DNA of 64,000 nucleotides from Tachypleus tridentatus (lineage: Eukaryota > Arthropoda > Merostomata > Xiphosura > Limulidae). The translations under genes were made by a program, and so were the position numbers. The notes under the pieces were generated by a model. The model made no database searches. It saw only the letters and a list, made by a program, of their open reading frames with translations, and had not been told where the DNA came from. Positions 12,380 to 22,867 of the stretch are shown here, in pieces. The stretch lies in contig NW_027467782.1 of the NCBI RefSeq assembly GCF_004210375.1, positions 19,137,276 through 19,201,275 on the forward strand, given 5' to 3'. The stretch's first letter is position 1. Every line of letters begins with the position of its first letter.

Positions 12380-13030
12380 GTTTAGAGTCGTTTAGATTCT
12401 GGGTGCAGCAGTATGTGGGTTACTGGAGGTACTCCACATAGCTATGTCGTCGGCATACTGTGATATTAACGTGTAGTTGAGGGAGGAACGGTATATCGTT
12501 GACATAAATGTTGTACAGGACTGGACTAAGTACTGAACTTTGGGGTACTTCGGCAGTTAAATTAGTAGGGATGGAACGTGATTCGTGAATTTTAACCTTA
12601 GCTCAACGATTCCTGATAAAAGTGGATACCATCAGACAATCCGGGGTGGTAAACCTATGGTGTGTGTTTCAAACCTGAAGCCATTGTGCCAGACTGAATC
12701 AGGCTTTCTGAATGTCTAGGAAAGTGGCTACTGGATTGTTTGCGGTTGAAACCACGGTAAACGGATTCAATAAGTACAACAAGATGGTCTGTTGTTTGCC
12801 TGTTTTTTTTTTCTACCAGCGTTTTGGTTGTTCTTTATTATTTTATTGGATTCCAAATAGTAAATAATTCTGTTGATTATCCCATGAGTTTACGTTGGGT
12901 TTTGAGAAGACTAATCGGTCTATAATAACCGGAGTTAGTGAGATCGTTATCTTTTTCCAGACTCTCGTGTAGTATCTTGATAAGAATGAGAGATAAGAAT
13001 ACCTGTCTTAGTACTTTCTCTTTAAATTTC
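12380..13030 (-). pseudogene. Jockey-like LINE reverse transcriptase fragment
   Basis: On the minus strand, in several frames broken by stops and shifts, the order of motifs is that of a Jockey/I-group RT. They are a YYRPISLL motif (about 12890-12945), a long-helix segment with YYLESNKIIKNNQNAG, FLDIQKA (motif A, expected Asp present) near 12720, VPQSSVLSPVLYNIYVNDIP (fingers/palm) near 12500-12560, and QYADDIAMW (motif C) at about 12441-12463. The catalytic YADD is intact although the frame is not. The endonuclease half upstream and the C-terminus are absent; a SINE-B abuts the 3' side. Family identity is from remembered motif patterns and the clade is an inference. Confidence 0.75.
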
Positions 13031-14641
13031 ACTTATTCATCAGACTCAGTGTCAAATGTATCATTCCGCTGTCACCACTCTCTGGTTTCAAACGCGACTT
13101 CTGGACAAACTGCACATGTAGTTCCTTCCTTTTCATTTCCATATATAACTCTTTACTTTTGTGGTATACCAGAGAACGTTAAAACTGGTGGGTACTCTAC
13201 ATTTTACAATATCATGCTGGTTACTTCGTTGAAGAACTGGTTTTAGAAAATATTGGACCAACTAAATACTATTAGTTGCTTAAGAACTCCCCGTCATATC
13301 TTCTCCAATATAGTGATCCCAGAAGGTCTGGTAAGGAAAGGAGACAGACTAATCTAGATGTATTTTACTGGCTACGATACCACACCCTACCATGGGAACG
13401 GTGGTTCAGCTATCATATCTACAATTAAGGATGTCATCATCCTTTCAACACCCAGTTTAGTGATACATACTTTCAACATCGGCGAAAACTGTACCTGGTT
13501 CTCGAGCGTTCCCCCACGTGTGTTCCTCTAGCTAGAGATATCACACTCCAAACAGATGAATTTGGAAACTTTCCGAAGGTTGCTCATCTAAATAAATTAC
13601 TCACTGTTTCCTCAACCAAATCAACGTGAGTTTAGGTAAGATATCGTAATATTTTCTTACACTAACACCTCGACTCACACTTCCCACCCTTCCTCTCCAT
13701 TTCTGGTACTTCTTTTCTTGGATTCAGCTGCGACAGAAAAATTAGTCACGCTTCTGTTGGTGGAGAACTGGAGTATTGGCTCAGATGAAATATGGGATAA
13801 GTGGGAGTTCGAGATTAGGACGAGAAAAAACATTTTTTATATGGAGAGCATCACTGAGCTATCATATGAGAAGAGGTATCTATCGGAAAAAACATTTAAC
13901 GCGTATGAAAGTGTTAAGTTTTCATAAATTCCCAACGAACCTTCAACAGCCTTTTGTTTCACACCCATAGACACTGTATTCAAATTTTGTGTGAGTAATC
14001 TTGTGTATATATAAATAACTAAAGATAAACTTATATATTGGTCTTTCTGTTTGTAAGTTCCAATGTAAAATTATTTGGCCTTCCTAATACAAAATACTTA
14101 TCATCATAACTTATCTGTATGTTTTATCTGTAATGCCACATCACAGATATAATGACACATTTAAACAATGTCACAGAAATATATGATACCATGTAGTTCT
14201 ACTTTTACGAGGCAGGCTTATTTAAAAAATTTAACAAACAAGCTTTTAAATCTTCATAATACTTGCATCAAAGCTACATTTCAACATTATTTGATATTTA
14301 GTATGTAGTTTGATGTCGCCAAGACTTTGTCACATTTGGGAAAGATGGTCATGAAAAATAATCATGTACGTGGATTATGAAGATGTGTTCAGATGAAGTA
14401 CTTTTCAAGAAGGAGACAGTCGTTAAACTTAATTGAATTAAGAAACAAAGCAACATACATCAACATCAAAACCATTATTAAACTTATTTCTATATCAGAT
14501 ATTATTCTGACTTCAAGTGAATAATTATCACTTAATGTTTTACATGATAGATATTACTTTCAGTTATATCGTTGCTACATGTTACTTCACCATTTCAACA
14601 ACTTTCACTAACACTACATTACTGGTATACCTTGATTAACG
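13031..14641. other. Stretch of unknown origin
   Basis: 13031-13250 probably still belongs to the LINE fragment but gives no motif. Overlapping plus-strand frames at 12938-13246 and 13718-13970 do not resemble any family I know. The sequence is slightly richer in GC than its surroundings, suggesting an unrecognised old element. Confidence 0.35.
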
Positions 14642-14860
14642 CCTGGCATGGCCTAGCGCGTTAAGGCGTGCGCTTCGAAATCTGAGGGTCGCGCCCGAGT
14701 CGCGCCAAACATGCTCGCCCTCCCTGCCGTGGGGGCGTTATAATGTGAAGGTCAATCCCACTTTTCGTTGGTAAAAGAGTAGCCCAAAAGTTGGCGGTGG
14801 GTGGTGATGGCTAGCTGCCTTCCCTCTAGTCTTACACTACTAAATAAGGGAGGGCTCGGT
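14642..14860 (+). mobile_element. SINE-A copy, 3'-truncated
   Basis: GCCTGGCATGGCCTAGCGCG starts a good tRNA-like head, but the B-box is shortened: GGGTCGCGCCCGAGTCGCGCC has lost the GGTTCG core. The body runs to CTACTAAATAAGGGA, where the family similarity stops. The B-box loss would make it transcriptionally dead. Confidence 0.85.
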
Positions 14861-14991
14861 GCAGTGGGCTAACAACTTACTCACTTAAATACCTGTTCGT
14901 GAAACCGAAAGTGATTGCGGCCCTATGTTCCTTGACGGAATCGAGTGGTAGATAGATAAATAGATAGACCTTCATTAACACAATATTAGAA

Positions 14992-15186
14992 CGGCATGGC
15001 CAGATGAATAGGACGCTCGATTACCAATCTTACAGTAGCTATTTCGAATCCCTGTCACACCAAACATGTTTACCCTTTCAGCCATTGGGGCATTGTAAAG
15101 CGATGGTCAATCTCACTGTTTGTTTGTAAAAGAATAGCCAGAGTCCTTGTGTAGGTTTGCCGAAATTCAGAAACAAGACAAGCAAA
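14992..15186 (+). mobile_element. SINE-A copy, old and internally deleted
   Basis: ACGGCATGGCCAGATG at the left, ATTTCGAATCCCTGTCACACC at the B-box, a shortened body that lacks the GGTGGTGATG block, and a tail GAAATTCAGAAACAAGACAA. Much more diverged than the 9736 or 37648 copies. The 130 bp just before it hold no recognised feature. Confidence 0.75.
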
Positions 15187-15334
15187 TCTACTTAGTAATA
15201 TTTCATGTGTGCAGACGATTTACGTTATTTTAAAACTTAGAGAGAATCGACTTAATTCTTAGGTTGTTGATAACGTTTATCAAATTTATTATTATTAGGT
15301 CTAGATTATTTGTATATTTGTTGTTTTGGTTGTG

Positions 15335-15588
15335 TTTTTTTTAATTTTGCCAAAAATAAACCAGGGTCATCCACGCTAGCCGTCCCTAATTTACTAGCGT
15401 AAGACTGATGGGGAGGACAAAGCTGTCATTTTCCACGGCCAGATCTTGGGATACACTTTTACCAACGAATACTGAGGTTAACGCACATTATAACGTCCCC
15501 ACGGCCGAAAGGACGAGCATGTTTGGTGTCACGGGGATTCGAACCTGTGATCCTCAGATTACAAGTCGAGTACCTTAACCCGGTTTTG
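15335..15588 (-). mobile_element. SINE-A copy, diverged
   Basis: Contains CTAGCCGTCCCTAATTTACTAG, TACACTTTTACCAACGAATA, AACGTCCCCACGGCCGAAAG and ATTCGAACCTGTGATCCTCAG in minus orientation. It ends near ACCTTAACCCGG without a full A-box. Confidence 0.8.
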
Positions 15589-15701
15589 GGGGCATTAGAC
15601 CAGGAATCTACATCTAATTGTTTATCTACACAATGCTTGTATTCTAACATTACGCTACATTTTTTGTTTTTGTAGCTTTTGTAGTTCTAGTATTAATATT
15701 C

Positions 15702-16229
15702 ATGTTGTCCTCCTGTGAAATAGTGGTATATTTTCAAATCTACATCTCTAAAACCAGGGGCTCGATTCCCCTCGGTAGACACAGCAGACAGCCTGATATT
15801 TATGATCATTTCACTCTCAGAAAGAAAGTATTTTTACCATGTTACGAATGTGTATGTAACTACTTCAATCACATCTGTTCGACAGCCCTTCGTATGGGTT
15901 GTAGTTCAACTAGAGGTCCAGAGCTTGACTGTACATTGCACGTGTGTAACAGGAATATGAGAGTGTTATTCACGTGCAGTGGCCCAAGTATTCTACATGG
16001 AGACACCGACAAAGATAACCAAAGGTCAGCCTTGTATTTTGTTCAACCAACAGCATCACAACAAACTGGTATTATTACACGATTCAGTTCTAAGTATTTA
16101 ACTGAAAATAGTGTCATCGTTATTTCACTAATTTGTTATTACGTCCAATGTGGCAGAATAAACAAAGCCGATCAGGTACATGAGGTCTCGTGCATAACCT
16201 TTATAAACGCCTCAAACCAGTCGCAATGA
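15702..16229 (+). other. 175-codon open frame, not assigned
   Basis: The longest plus-strand frame in this part. Its first 35 codons are translated SINE-B. The remainder is Cys-rich in the middle (CYECVCNYFNHIC, then more Cys to about residue 95) but shows no spacing I can tie to a zinc finger or secreted domain. Its end runs into the degenerate minisatellite at 16215. No start context, donor site or homologous motif supports it, so it is probably chance in a locally less AT-rich patch. Confidence 0.15.
15737..15803 (+). mobile_element. SINE-B fragment
   Basis: TCTAAAACCAGGGGCTCGATTCCCCTCGGTAG is the B-box side of SINE-B, followed by ACACAGCAGACAGCCTG. The 5' end of the head is missing. Confidence 0.6.
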
Positions 16230-16500
16230 CATCTATAACAGTCTCAGTGGTATTAACATTCATAACAGTCTCAGTGGTATTAACATTCATAACAGTCTTG
16301 CACTAGTCATTAACAGCCACAAAAAAGAGTCAAAGAACATAACAGTTTTAGTCACACTGACACCAAACATATCAGTTGCATTGGCATCTATAATATCTCA
16401 GTTGTCATTCTGACACCCAAATTGTCTCATACCAGTTATACTGACGTAATATAATCCACACTAGCACCCCTGATGCTCATAATAGTCTCATAACAGTCAC
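16215..16500. repeat. Degenerate minisatellite, about 27-30 bp
   Basis: CATAACAGTCTCAGTGGTATTAACATT occurs twice exactly in tandem (about 16230-16285). Progressively decayed AACAGT..CA.T..CA units continue to about 16500. The pattern is an old array with one recently duplicated unit. Confidence 0.65.
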
Positions 16501-16726
16501 ATTTACTCTAATTTAAACAATAACCAATAGATGGGGATGCTGTTACCGTTTTATCGATTTCGAAGTGGTTATGTTAAAAATAATATTAAACTTCTGCTTA
16601 TTGATTCCGAAATAATCTTTTACCAATGAATCATTTGTTATTTCTTGCTGTAAACTTACCCTACAAAGCAAAGTATAACTAGAAACTTTCAAATTTTCTA
16701 CCATGAATACATCATGAGTTATTAAC

Positions 16727-16925
16727 AGGTTGTTTGTTTACTGAATTTCTTGCAAAGATGTCTCCTTTAATCGTCCCTAATTTTGAAATGATAGACTAAA
16801 GGGAAGGCGACCGGTCAACATTCATCAACCGCCATTTCGTTGATTGCTCTTATCCCACGTTAAAAGCGATTGGTAAACATGTTTGACGACGGGTGTAAAT
16901 CCAGTGATCTGCCAATTACGAAAAA
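16727..16925 (-). mobile_element. SINE-A copy, strongly diverged
   Basis: GTTTGTTTACTGAATTTCTTGCAAAG is the reversed tail; TCGTCCCTAATTTTGAAATG, AAAGGGAAGGCGACCGGTCA and AAACATGTTTGACGACGGG follow. Large internal losses occur and the A-box end is not seen. Confidence 0.7.
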
Positions 16926-17262
16926 AAGCGCTCTAATAGATCATGTCAGGCGTCAATAACAAATAAACATTTCCAGTAAAAAAGGTGAGGTTTCGATTAC
17001 AAGAAAAACTTCTGGCCGAACGTTTCATGTCTTAAAATGTGTTTGATAAATAAAGGGAGACAAACAGAGACTTGGATAAATACTTTAAATTTTACAATAT
17101 ATTATAATCAAACCATAAGATTAAATTGATTAGTCCTAACAAAGAAAATCAAACATATGTTATTCAATTTTACGGATTTTTTTTGTGTTTTACTGGGTGT
17201 GGAAGCTGTAACAAATAACTACAGTAAAATATATCTCTATAAAACAAATTAAATCACTCAAA

Positions 17263-17393
17263 GTGGGACACGCCCGATTGTTCAGGGGTAAGTGTAAGGT
17301 CTTACAACGTTAAAAATTGGATTTCAATATTCACGGTGGGCAGACCACATGCGCCCCTTGCTGTAACTTTATGTTTATTTAACAACAAACAAT
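17263..17393 (+). mobile_element. SINE-C copy
   Basis: CAGGGGTAAGTGTAAGGTCT, ACAACGTTAAAAATTGGATTTC, then GGTGGGCAGACCACATGCGCC and a tail TTTATTTAACAACAAACAA. SINE-C differs from SINE-B by its GGTGGGCA(G)A.CACA body and CAAACAA tail. Confidence 0.65.
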
Positions 17394-17480
17394 CACAGGT
17401 GAAGCAGATACATAACAAAAGTAAACTTTCTTCCAAGAACATGAAAATTGGTTGTTGTTGTTTTTCAGTTTTCTAAAGTT

Positions 17481-17560
17481 TTGGTGCATCCCAAGTGGCA
17501 CAGCAGTATGTCTGTGGACTAGCAACGCTAGAAACTGGCTTTCTACACTGGTGGTGAGCT
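17481..17560 (+). mobile_element. SINE-C fragment (head)
   Basis: AAGTGGCACAGCAGTATGTCTG, GGACTAGCAACGCTAGAAAC and TGGTGGTGAG. Only the tRNA-like head and the first body bases remain. Confidence 0.6.
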
Positions 17561-18389
17561 TACCTACAACTAGAAGCTGTGTTGATTTTAAAACTTTAGT
17601 GAATTAAATTGCCAGATACTAGCTTACAACTGAAAGCATTGAGGAGTGGAGGAGTATAAACCTTCTTTACAAAATTTGAGACACAGTAATGGTAGATACC
17701 ACACAATTATTGTGTGGTTGACACATACAACTCATCTCTACTTCGATTCATAACTTTTTATTGATGTTGACATCCATTGTATTAAACATTAAGGACAGTT
17801 ATTGAGACCGTATAACTATGGTAACAAAACATGTTAGGTTTAAACTAACTCTTTTCTCTAATAAGAAACAGAGACTGGAAATTAAATATTCTGCCTGTTA
17901 TATCAGTGTAATAAACTCAGAAAAAAAAGGCTTATCCTTCATTAGAGAAACGAGTACAAAGCAATGTATTTCCATTAACTTATCACTGTGTTCAAACTAG
18001 ATCTAGAACTTCTGAAAATAAATATGATAAAATAAACATCCCAACAGGTATATGAAAACAATCTGGTATATAAAACATTTTAATGCGTAAACTTAAATAA
18101 ATAATGACTTGTGTGTGTGTGTCTAAAATTAAAGTATATCCTGAAGAACACAATTGCTAGAAAAACTTTTCAAAACATTAATTTTGCATTTCAATTTCCA
18201 TATCAGCTGGCATAAACAATTTAAAGGATAAGCATGTTAGAGAGGGTTATGCATGCTTCCTTTTGCAAACAAAACTTTCCAAACTGTACTGCAAAGAGCA
18301 CAGATAAAACAAAAATACTGTGTAGTTTTGTGTTTAAGAAAAATATGAAGCTACTGACAATAATTAACATCCTATGATCGTCCGTATAT
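17561..18389. other. AT-rich stretch, nothing recognised
   Basis: A 60-codon frame at 17818-18000 has no family features. A short GTGTGTGTGTGT run lies near 18110. Confidence 0.45.
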
Positions 18390-18651
18390 TATGATATTTT
18401 GGTTTGAATTTCGCGCAAAGCTACACGAGGGTTATCTACGCTAGCCGTCCCTAATTTAGCAGTGTAAGAATAGAGGGAAGGCAGCTAATCATCACCACCC
18501 TACCGCCAACTCTTGGGCTACTCTTTTACCAACAAATAGTGGGATTGGCCGTCACATTATAACGACCATGGCTGAAAGGGGCGATCATGTTTGGTGTGAC
18601 GGAAATTCGAACTCGTGACCCTCAGATTACAAGTCGAGTATGATATTTTGG
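18390..18651 (-). mobile_element. SINE-A copy with perfect 13-bp target duplication
   Basis: TATGATATTTTGG is present at 18390-18402 and 18639-18651. Between them lies SINE-A in minus orientation, ending in the anticodon part of the head (ACAAGTCGAG). The target duplication begins exactly at the truncated head, so the copy was 5'-truncated at insertion rather than eroded later. Confidence 0.92.
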
Positions 18652-18753
18652 AAAAAATTCTGTAACTAGAAATAGCCTGGGATACTTGATTCGGACAAAC
18701 AACACTAGACTTAAATCTTCTGCCCAAGGCCAAAAGTTGGTGACATTTTGGCT

Positions 18754-19063
18754 CTGTACTGACACGTTTGTTTGTTTGTTTGTTTTGGAATTTCGCACAA
18801 AGCTACTCGAGGGCTATCTGTGCTAGCCGTCCCTAATTTAGCAGTGTAAGACTAGAGGGAAGGCAGCTAGTCATCACTACCCACCGCCAACTCTTGGGCT
18901 ACTCTTTTACCAAAGAATAGTGGGATTGACCGTAACATTATAACGCCCCCACGGCTGGGAGGGCGAGCATGTTTGGCGCGACTCGGGTGCGAACTCGCGA
19001 CCCTCAGATTACGAAGCGCACGCCTTAACACGCTAGGCCATGCCAGGCTGCCTGTACTGACAC
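18754..19063 (-). mobile_element. SINE-A, full length, perfect 12-bp target duplication
   Basis: CTGTACTGACAC flanks the element at 18754-18765 and 19052-19063. The copy is complete from the GTTTGTTTGTTTGTTTG tail to GGCCATGCCAGG (head). It has few differences from the copies at 37648 and 9736, so it is one of the youngest insertions in the window. Confidence 0.95.
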
Positions 19064-19329
19064 CTTTATACGATTAGCGACCAAACAGAATCGATCTCAA
19101 TATAAACAATACATCTATTTTTGGTTCTTATTTCATGATTTAAAGTTGAATGACGATTCTTATATTTCTATGTTACGAAAAACCAACAAAAGCTAAAAAT
19201 TTGAAAATTAATATATGTACGAAATATGAAATTTTAACATTTCTACGGTGTATACGAAATACGTTAATGTAATGTGTTACAGAAGTAGTTTGTTGTATTT
19301 AAACTCATACAAGGTAGTTAATTTGTTTG

Positions 19330-19436
19330 TTATTAACTACAGATCTGTATGGTAGGCTATTTGTGTTTTCCATCGCTGAGCTCGAACATCGGAATTTAGT
19401 GTTATAAGCTGTTAACTTATTGCTGAGCCACCAGAA
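19330..19436 (-). mobile_element. SINE-B/C copy, diverged
   Basis: GTAGGCTATTTGTG, then CGCTGAGCTCGAACATCGG and AAGCTGTTAACTTATTGCTGAG. The minus orientation and order match SINE-B or C, but divergence prevents a firm family call. Confidence 0.5.
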
Positions 19437-19670
19437 GGAACAACTTTGAATACATTATCAGAATCCAGTTCTTTGATTGTTTTATCGTCGAACAGTTCGA
19501 TGGACTGTATTTTCTTCATTCTTTGTCCACTGCGAATAATCGAAACCACAGATTTTGTCAACGGTAAGAAAGATTTGTGTTCTGATAATTATTATACAAG
19601 GAGACTGTTAATTTGGATTACGTTATATTTAGAGAGCACATAAGAAAAAACAAAACTCGTTGAACAGTTT

Positions 19671-19804
19671 TAGTGCGCCAACTAATGGCATAGCAGTAAC
19701 TCAGTGGACTTATAACGGTAGAAACAAGGCTTCGATGCTCGTAATGGGCACAGCGTAGATAGCCCATTATTTAGCTTTCGCGACTTAACAACAAAATAAA
19801 CAAA
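19671..19804 (+). mobile_element. SINE-C copy, near full length
   Basis: TAATGGCATAGCAGTAACTC (head), AACGGTAGAAACAAGGCTTCG (B-box side), TAATGGGCACAGCGTAGATAG (body) and a tail CGACTTAACAACAAAATAAA. Confidence 0.7.
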
Positions 19805-20860
19805 TGCATGTGTCTATATGTAAAACGGAAAAGGTATTTACTTCTATCTGTTCGTTGCTAATTTCAAATATTCGCATGACAAAACCTTTTTCATAAAACT
19901 TTTGTCAGTGTAACTATTTACTAATATTTTCATTTCATATAAATACATTTCTTTTGAAATTTAAAGAATGACTAAATGTTTCCGCTTTATTTGTTTCTAA
20001 ATACCTTCACACACAGATACACATATATTCTTCCAATTGTATTTATGTGGATTACAGATTGCACTACAAACTGCAGGATAAAATTTTCACCGAGAACAAT
20101 TTAAAGCACCTGCCCACTTTTAACATATACCTATACATTTTTTTTTTGCCAATAAAATAGGACTTACGAGATTTAAGTAAATTATTTTGTTCGCGAATTG
20201 TTGTAATTATGAAATCTGCGTCAATATAATCTTACTTTGGCACTTTGCCTTCTTGATACAAGGAAAAGAACGTTTACCAGTTACTAAGATCAATGTTTCT
20301 ATGATAATTTATGCATGTGCTTTGTGGAAAATAAATACTTTTATAAAGTTAATATCAGGTTTATCCTCAATGTCTGGAAACTGGCTCGTCACTATAGTCA
20401 GCAGCAGTGGTAAAATTCTACTTAAACAATACATAGCTACTCATCTTCACAAGGATTTGGTTGTGTAGAATATAATGTGCTAAGATTTCTGCAAGTCAAC
20501 AGTATTTCGTTGTGCACTATTTAAATTGAACTGCTGGAATGTACAATAGTAATTATAATTGGACCTCTACATAACTTAGAAGAAAAAAGTGGTGCTCCAC
20601 TGTAAATTCGAATAGAATATAACCAGTATGGAATTCCGGTTAATACCAACAGAGTTTAATCTTTATTAAGCAGTTAATATTTTGTGAAATTATGGGACTT
20701 ATCATGTATGGAATAACTCTCAGGTATAAAGCAGAGTTCTTGTTTTCTTCATCAGTAGCTTTTCGTCTTTTTTACATTAATAAATTCTTGGACATTTTGT
20801 TACAGTAAGTATTGGTTAAATATATTCTGTTCTATTTCTGCCGTCATTAATCCGGAGGTC
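19805..20860. other. AT-rich stretch, nothing recognised
   Basis: The 93-codon frame at 20187-20468 shows no family motif. No left terminus for the pogo element that follows is visible here. Confidence 0.45.
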
Positions 20861-20875
20861 ACTATTCGAAACAAC

Positions 20876-21391
20876 GATTGACTTTACTTATGGTCGCATT
20901 TGCTGACGGAAAACTAGAGAAACCATGGGCAATAGGTAAAAGTAAAAATCCGTGCTGTTTCAAAAATTTAAGGAAGAATCAACTTCCTGTGGAATGGAAA
21001 GCGAATAATAAAGCGTGGATGATTTTAGTGTAATCCAAACTCTGATTGAGAAGATTGATGCAGATGACTCTGGAAATGCGGAAAGTTTTGTGAATGTTGA
21101 CACGAATGTTTAAGAAAAACTGGTGAAATTGAGTTAAAATCTATAATAGAATCGAAGATGGTAACAGTGTGAGAGATTCAGAAAATGAACGAAATGGAAA
21201 GGATAGTGAGGAAATTGAAATTGCAACTTCATCGCAAGTGTTAGGTTATATTAACGCTATCAAATTATAAGCAGAAATGAAGTGGAAAATGAACTTCATG
21301 AAAAGGCAGTAAAATTACAGTTCTCTTTTAACTGCATGAGAAAGCCCATTAAAAAACGAAACAGTTGAAATTGGACACTTTCTTCAAATAA
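20876..21391 (+). pseudogene. pogo/Tigger transposase, deleted and frameshifted
   Basis: DDE-type transposase of the CENP-B/JRK/pogo group, which cuts and pastes its element at TA sites in the nucleus. The first block (about 20877-21030) reads RLTLLMVAFADG, then AIGKSKNPCCFK and NNKAWM, the conserved strand-turn region of DDE_1 transposases. An internal deletion joins it to the acidic C-terminal region: DADDSGNAESFVNVDTN, an acidic Ser/Glu stretch (DSENERNGKDSEEIEI) and SSQVLGYINAIK. The extreme C-terminus (about 21356-21391) reads KQLKLDTFFK-stop in one frame. Q-L-K-L-D-T-F-F is a textbook PCNA-interacting (PIP) box, and Drosophila pogo transposase is known to carry one. Several frame changes and stops separate the blocks, and the catalytic core and DNA-binding domains are missing, so it is inactive. 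Confidence 0.75.
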
Positions 21392-21427
21392 ATTTGATTA
21401 AGATTTTGTGTACTTGTGTATATTTTG

Positions 21428-22180
21428 AATGTCTATTTTTGTTTTATTCCAATAAATATAGCATAAACAGTGTAATAAGTTTATTCACAAATGTCTTACT
21501 TCCCCTCAGTCAAGCAATTTCTTATTCTAACAAATATAAACAGTGTAAGAACTTTATTCACAAATGTCTTACTTCCCCTCAGTCAAGCAAGTTCTTATTC
21601 TAACAAATATAAACAGTGTAAGAACTTTATTCACAAATGTCTTACTTCCCTCAGTCAAGCAAGTTCTTATTCTAACAAATATAAACAGTGTAAGAACTTT
21701 ATTCACAAATGTCTTACTTCCCTCAGTCAAGCAAGTTCTTATTCTAACAAATATAAACAGTGTAAGAACTTTATTCACAAATGTCTTACTTCCCCTCAGT
21801 CAAGCAAGTTCTTATTCTAACAAATATAAACAGTGTAAGAACTTTATTCACAAATGTCTTACTTCCCCCTCAGTCAAGCAAGTTCTTATTCTAACAAATA
21901 TAAACAGTGTAAGAACTTTATTCACAAATGTCTTACTTCCCTCAGTCAAGCAAGTTCTTATTCTAACAAATATACAGTGTAAGAACTTTATTCACAAATG
22001 TCTTACTTCCCCTCAGTCAAGCAAGTTCTTATTCTAACAAATATAAACAGTGTAAGAACTTTATTCACAAATGTCTTACTTCCCCTCAGTCAAGCAAGTT
22101 CTTATTCTAACAAATATAAACAGTGTAAGAACTTTATTCACAAATGTCTTACTTCCCCTCAGTCAAGCAATTTCTTATTG
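21428..22180. repeat. Tandem array, 10 copies of a 73-bp unit
   Basis: Each unit holds AAGAACTTTATTCACAAATG, TCTTACTTCC(CC)TCAGTCAAG, CAAGTTCTTATTCTAAC and AAATATAAACAGTGT. Length varies from about 69 to 74 bp by changes in the C run and a 4-base loss in one unit. The first and last units carry CAATTTCTTATT where all inner ones have CAAGTTCTTATT. The period is not a multiple of three, so long repetitive open frames appear on both strands; they are by-products and not genes. Confidence 0.97.
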
Positions 22181-22284
22181 CTTCGCTCGAAAATTATATA
22201 TAATTAAGGAAATGCAACTTCACTTTGTCTGAGCCGGAAATTTTACTCGCTCCCGTGCGATTCCGCCTTAAACAGGCTTCACTG
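22181..22284 (+). mobile_element. 3' terminal region of the pogo/Tigger element
   Basis: CGAAAATTATATATAATTAAGG then a CG-containing stretch (GCTCCCGTGCGATTCCGCC) up to CAGGCTTCACTG and the TA target. The G+C rise and the CACTG terminus fit a terminal inverted repeat, but its partner is lost. Confidence 0.55.
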
Positions 22285-22286
22285 TA

Positions 22287-22865
22287 TTAAAAATTATTTA
22301 CCCCAGAGTATGTCACAGTCGTATCTAAATCTCAAAATAATTATTTTTTGTCAAAAATCCACATAAACTGACTTATTGATTTTAAAATCCAATTGTTTTT
22401 CTCTAATTATGTCAGAATATTTCATTAATGTTACACCGTGAGTTACGACAGTTGTATTCTGAACTGTAAAGAACAGTCTCCTTTTCATCGAAGTCCATAG
22501 AGATTGGTTCAATCACTTTATAACACCCTTAGATGATATAAATTATTCTCCTTATCCCTGTTAAACCTTGAAACTCACTTTAAATATCGTCCGTTGAGTG
22601 ATTAGAATTATTCACAAGCCACCTGACTTCACCTTTTGTAACGCTTTACTGACTAAACGTTACTTTCTCGTCACTTACCTTGATTTTCTCTTCACTTAGA
22701 AGAGTTACGAATAAGGTACAAGAAAGTTTCAACAGTAATATTTAATGTGCAAGGAAATTGAAAACAGTAATAACCCAAGTACAAAAGAAATATAGATAGC
22801 AATACATATGGTATCACACACTTAAAAACAGTAACACATAAGATACAAACATTTTCAGAGAGTGA
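22287..22865. other. AT-rich stretch, nothing recognised
   Basis: No motif, repeat or RNA gene visible. The 81-codon minus frame at 22692-22937 overlaps a transposon end and is chance. Confidence 0.5.
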
Positions 22866-22867
22866 TA

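Larger units (their letters stand above)
20863..22284 (+). mobile_element. pogo/Tigger transposon, 5'-truncated
   Basis: The element consists of a transposase pseudogene (20876-21391), an array of 73-bp repeats (21428-22180) and a 3' terminal region ending ..GGCTTCACTG at 22284 followed by TA (22285-22286). The CACTG|TA end matches the CAGTG-type termini and TA target of pogo/Tigger elements. No matching left terminus was found upstream, so the 5' end is missing. Confidence 0.75.

Noticed and set aside
15702-16229. 175-codon Cys-containing frame as a possible secreted protein
   Set aside because: The start lies in a SINE-B, there is no signal peptide and the end runs into a minisatellite. 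Kept only as an unassigned open frame.
21394-22207. Several long repetitive open frames on both strands with repeated 'QVLILTNINSVRTLFTNVL'-type peptides
   Set aside because: They are created by a 73-bp tandem repeat whose length is not a multiple of three. The frames cycle through the array and carry no independent coding signal.
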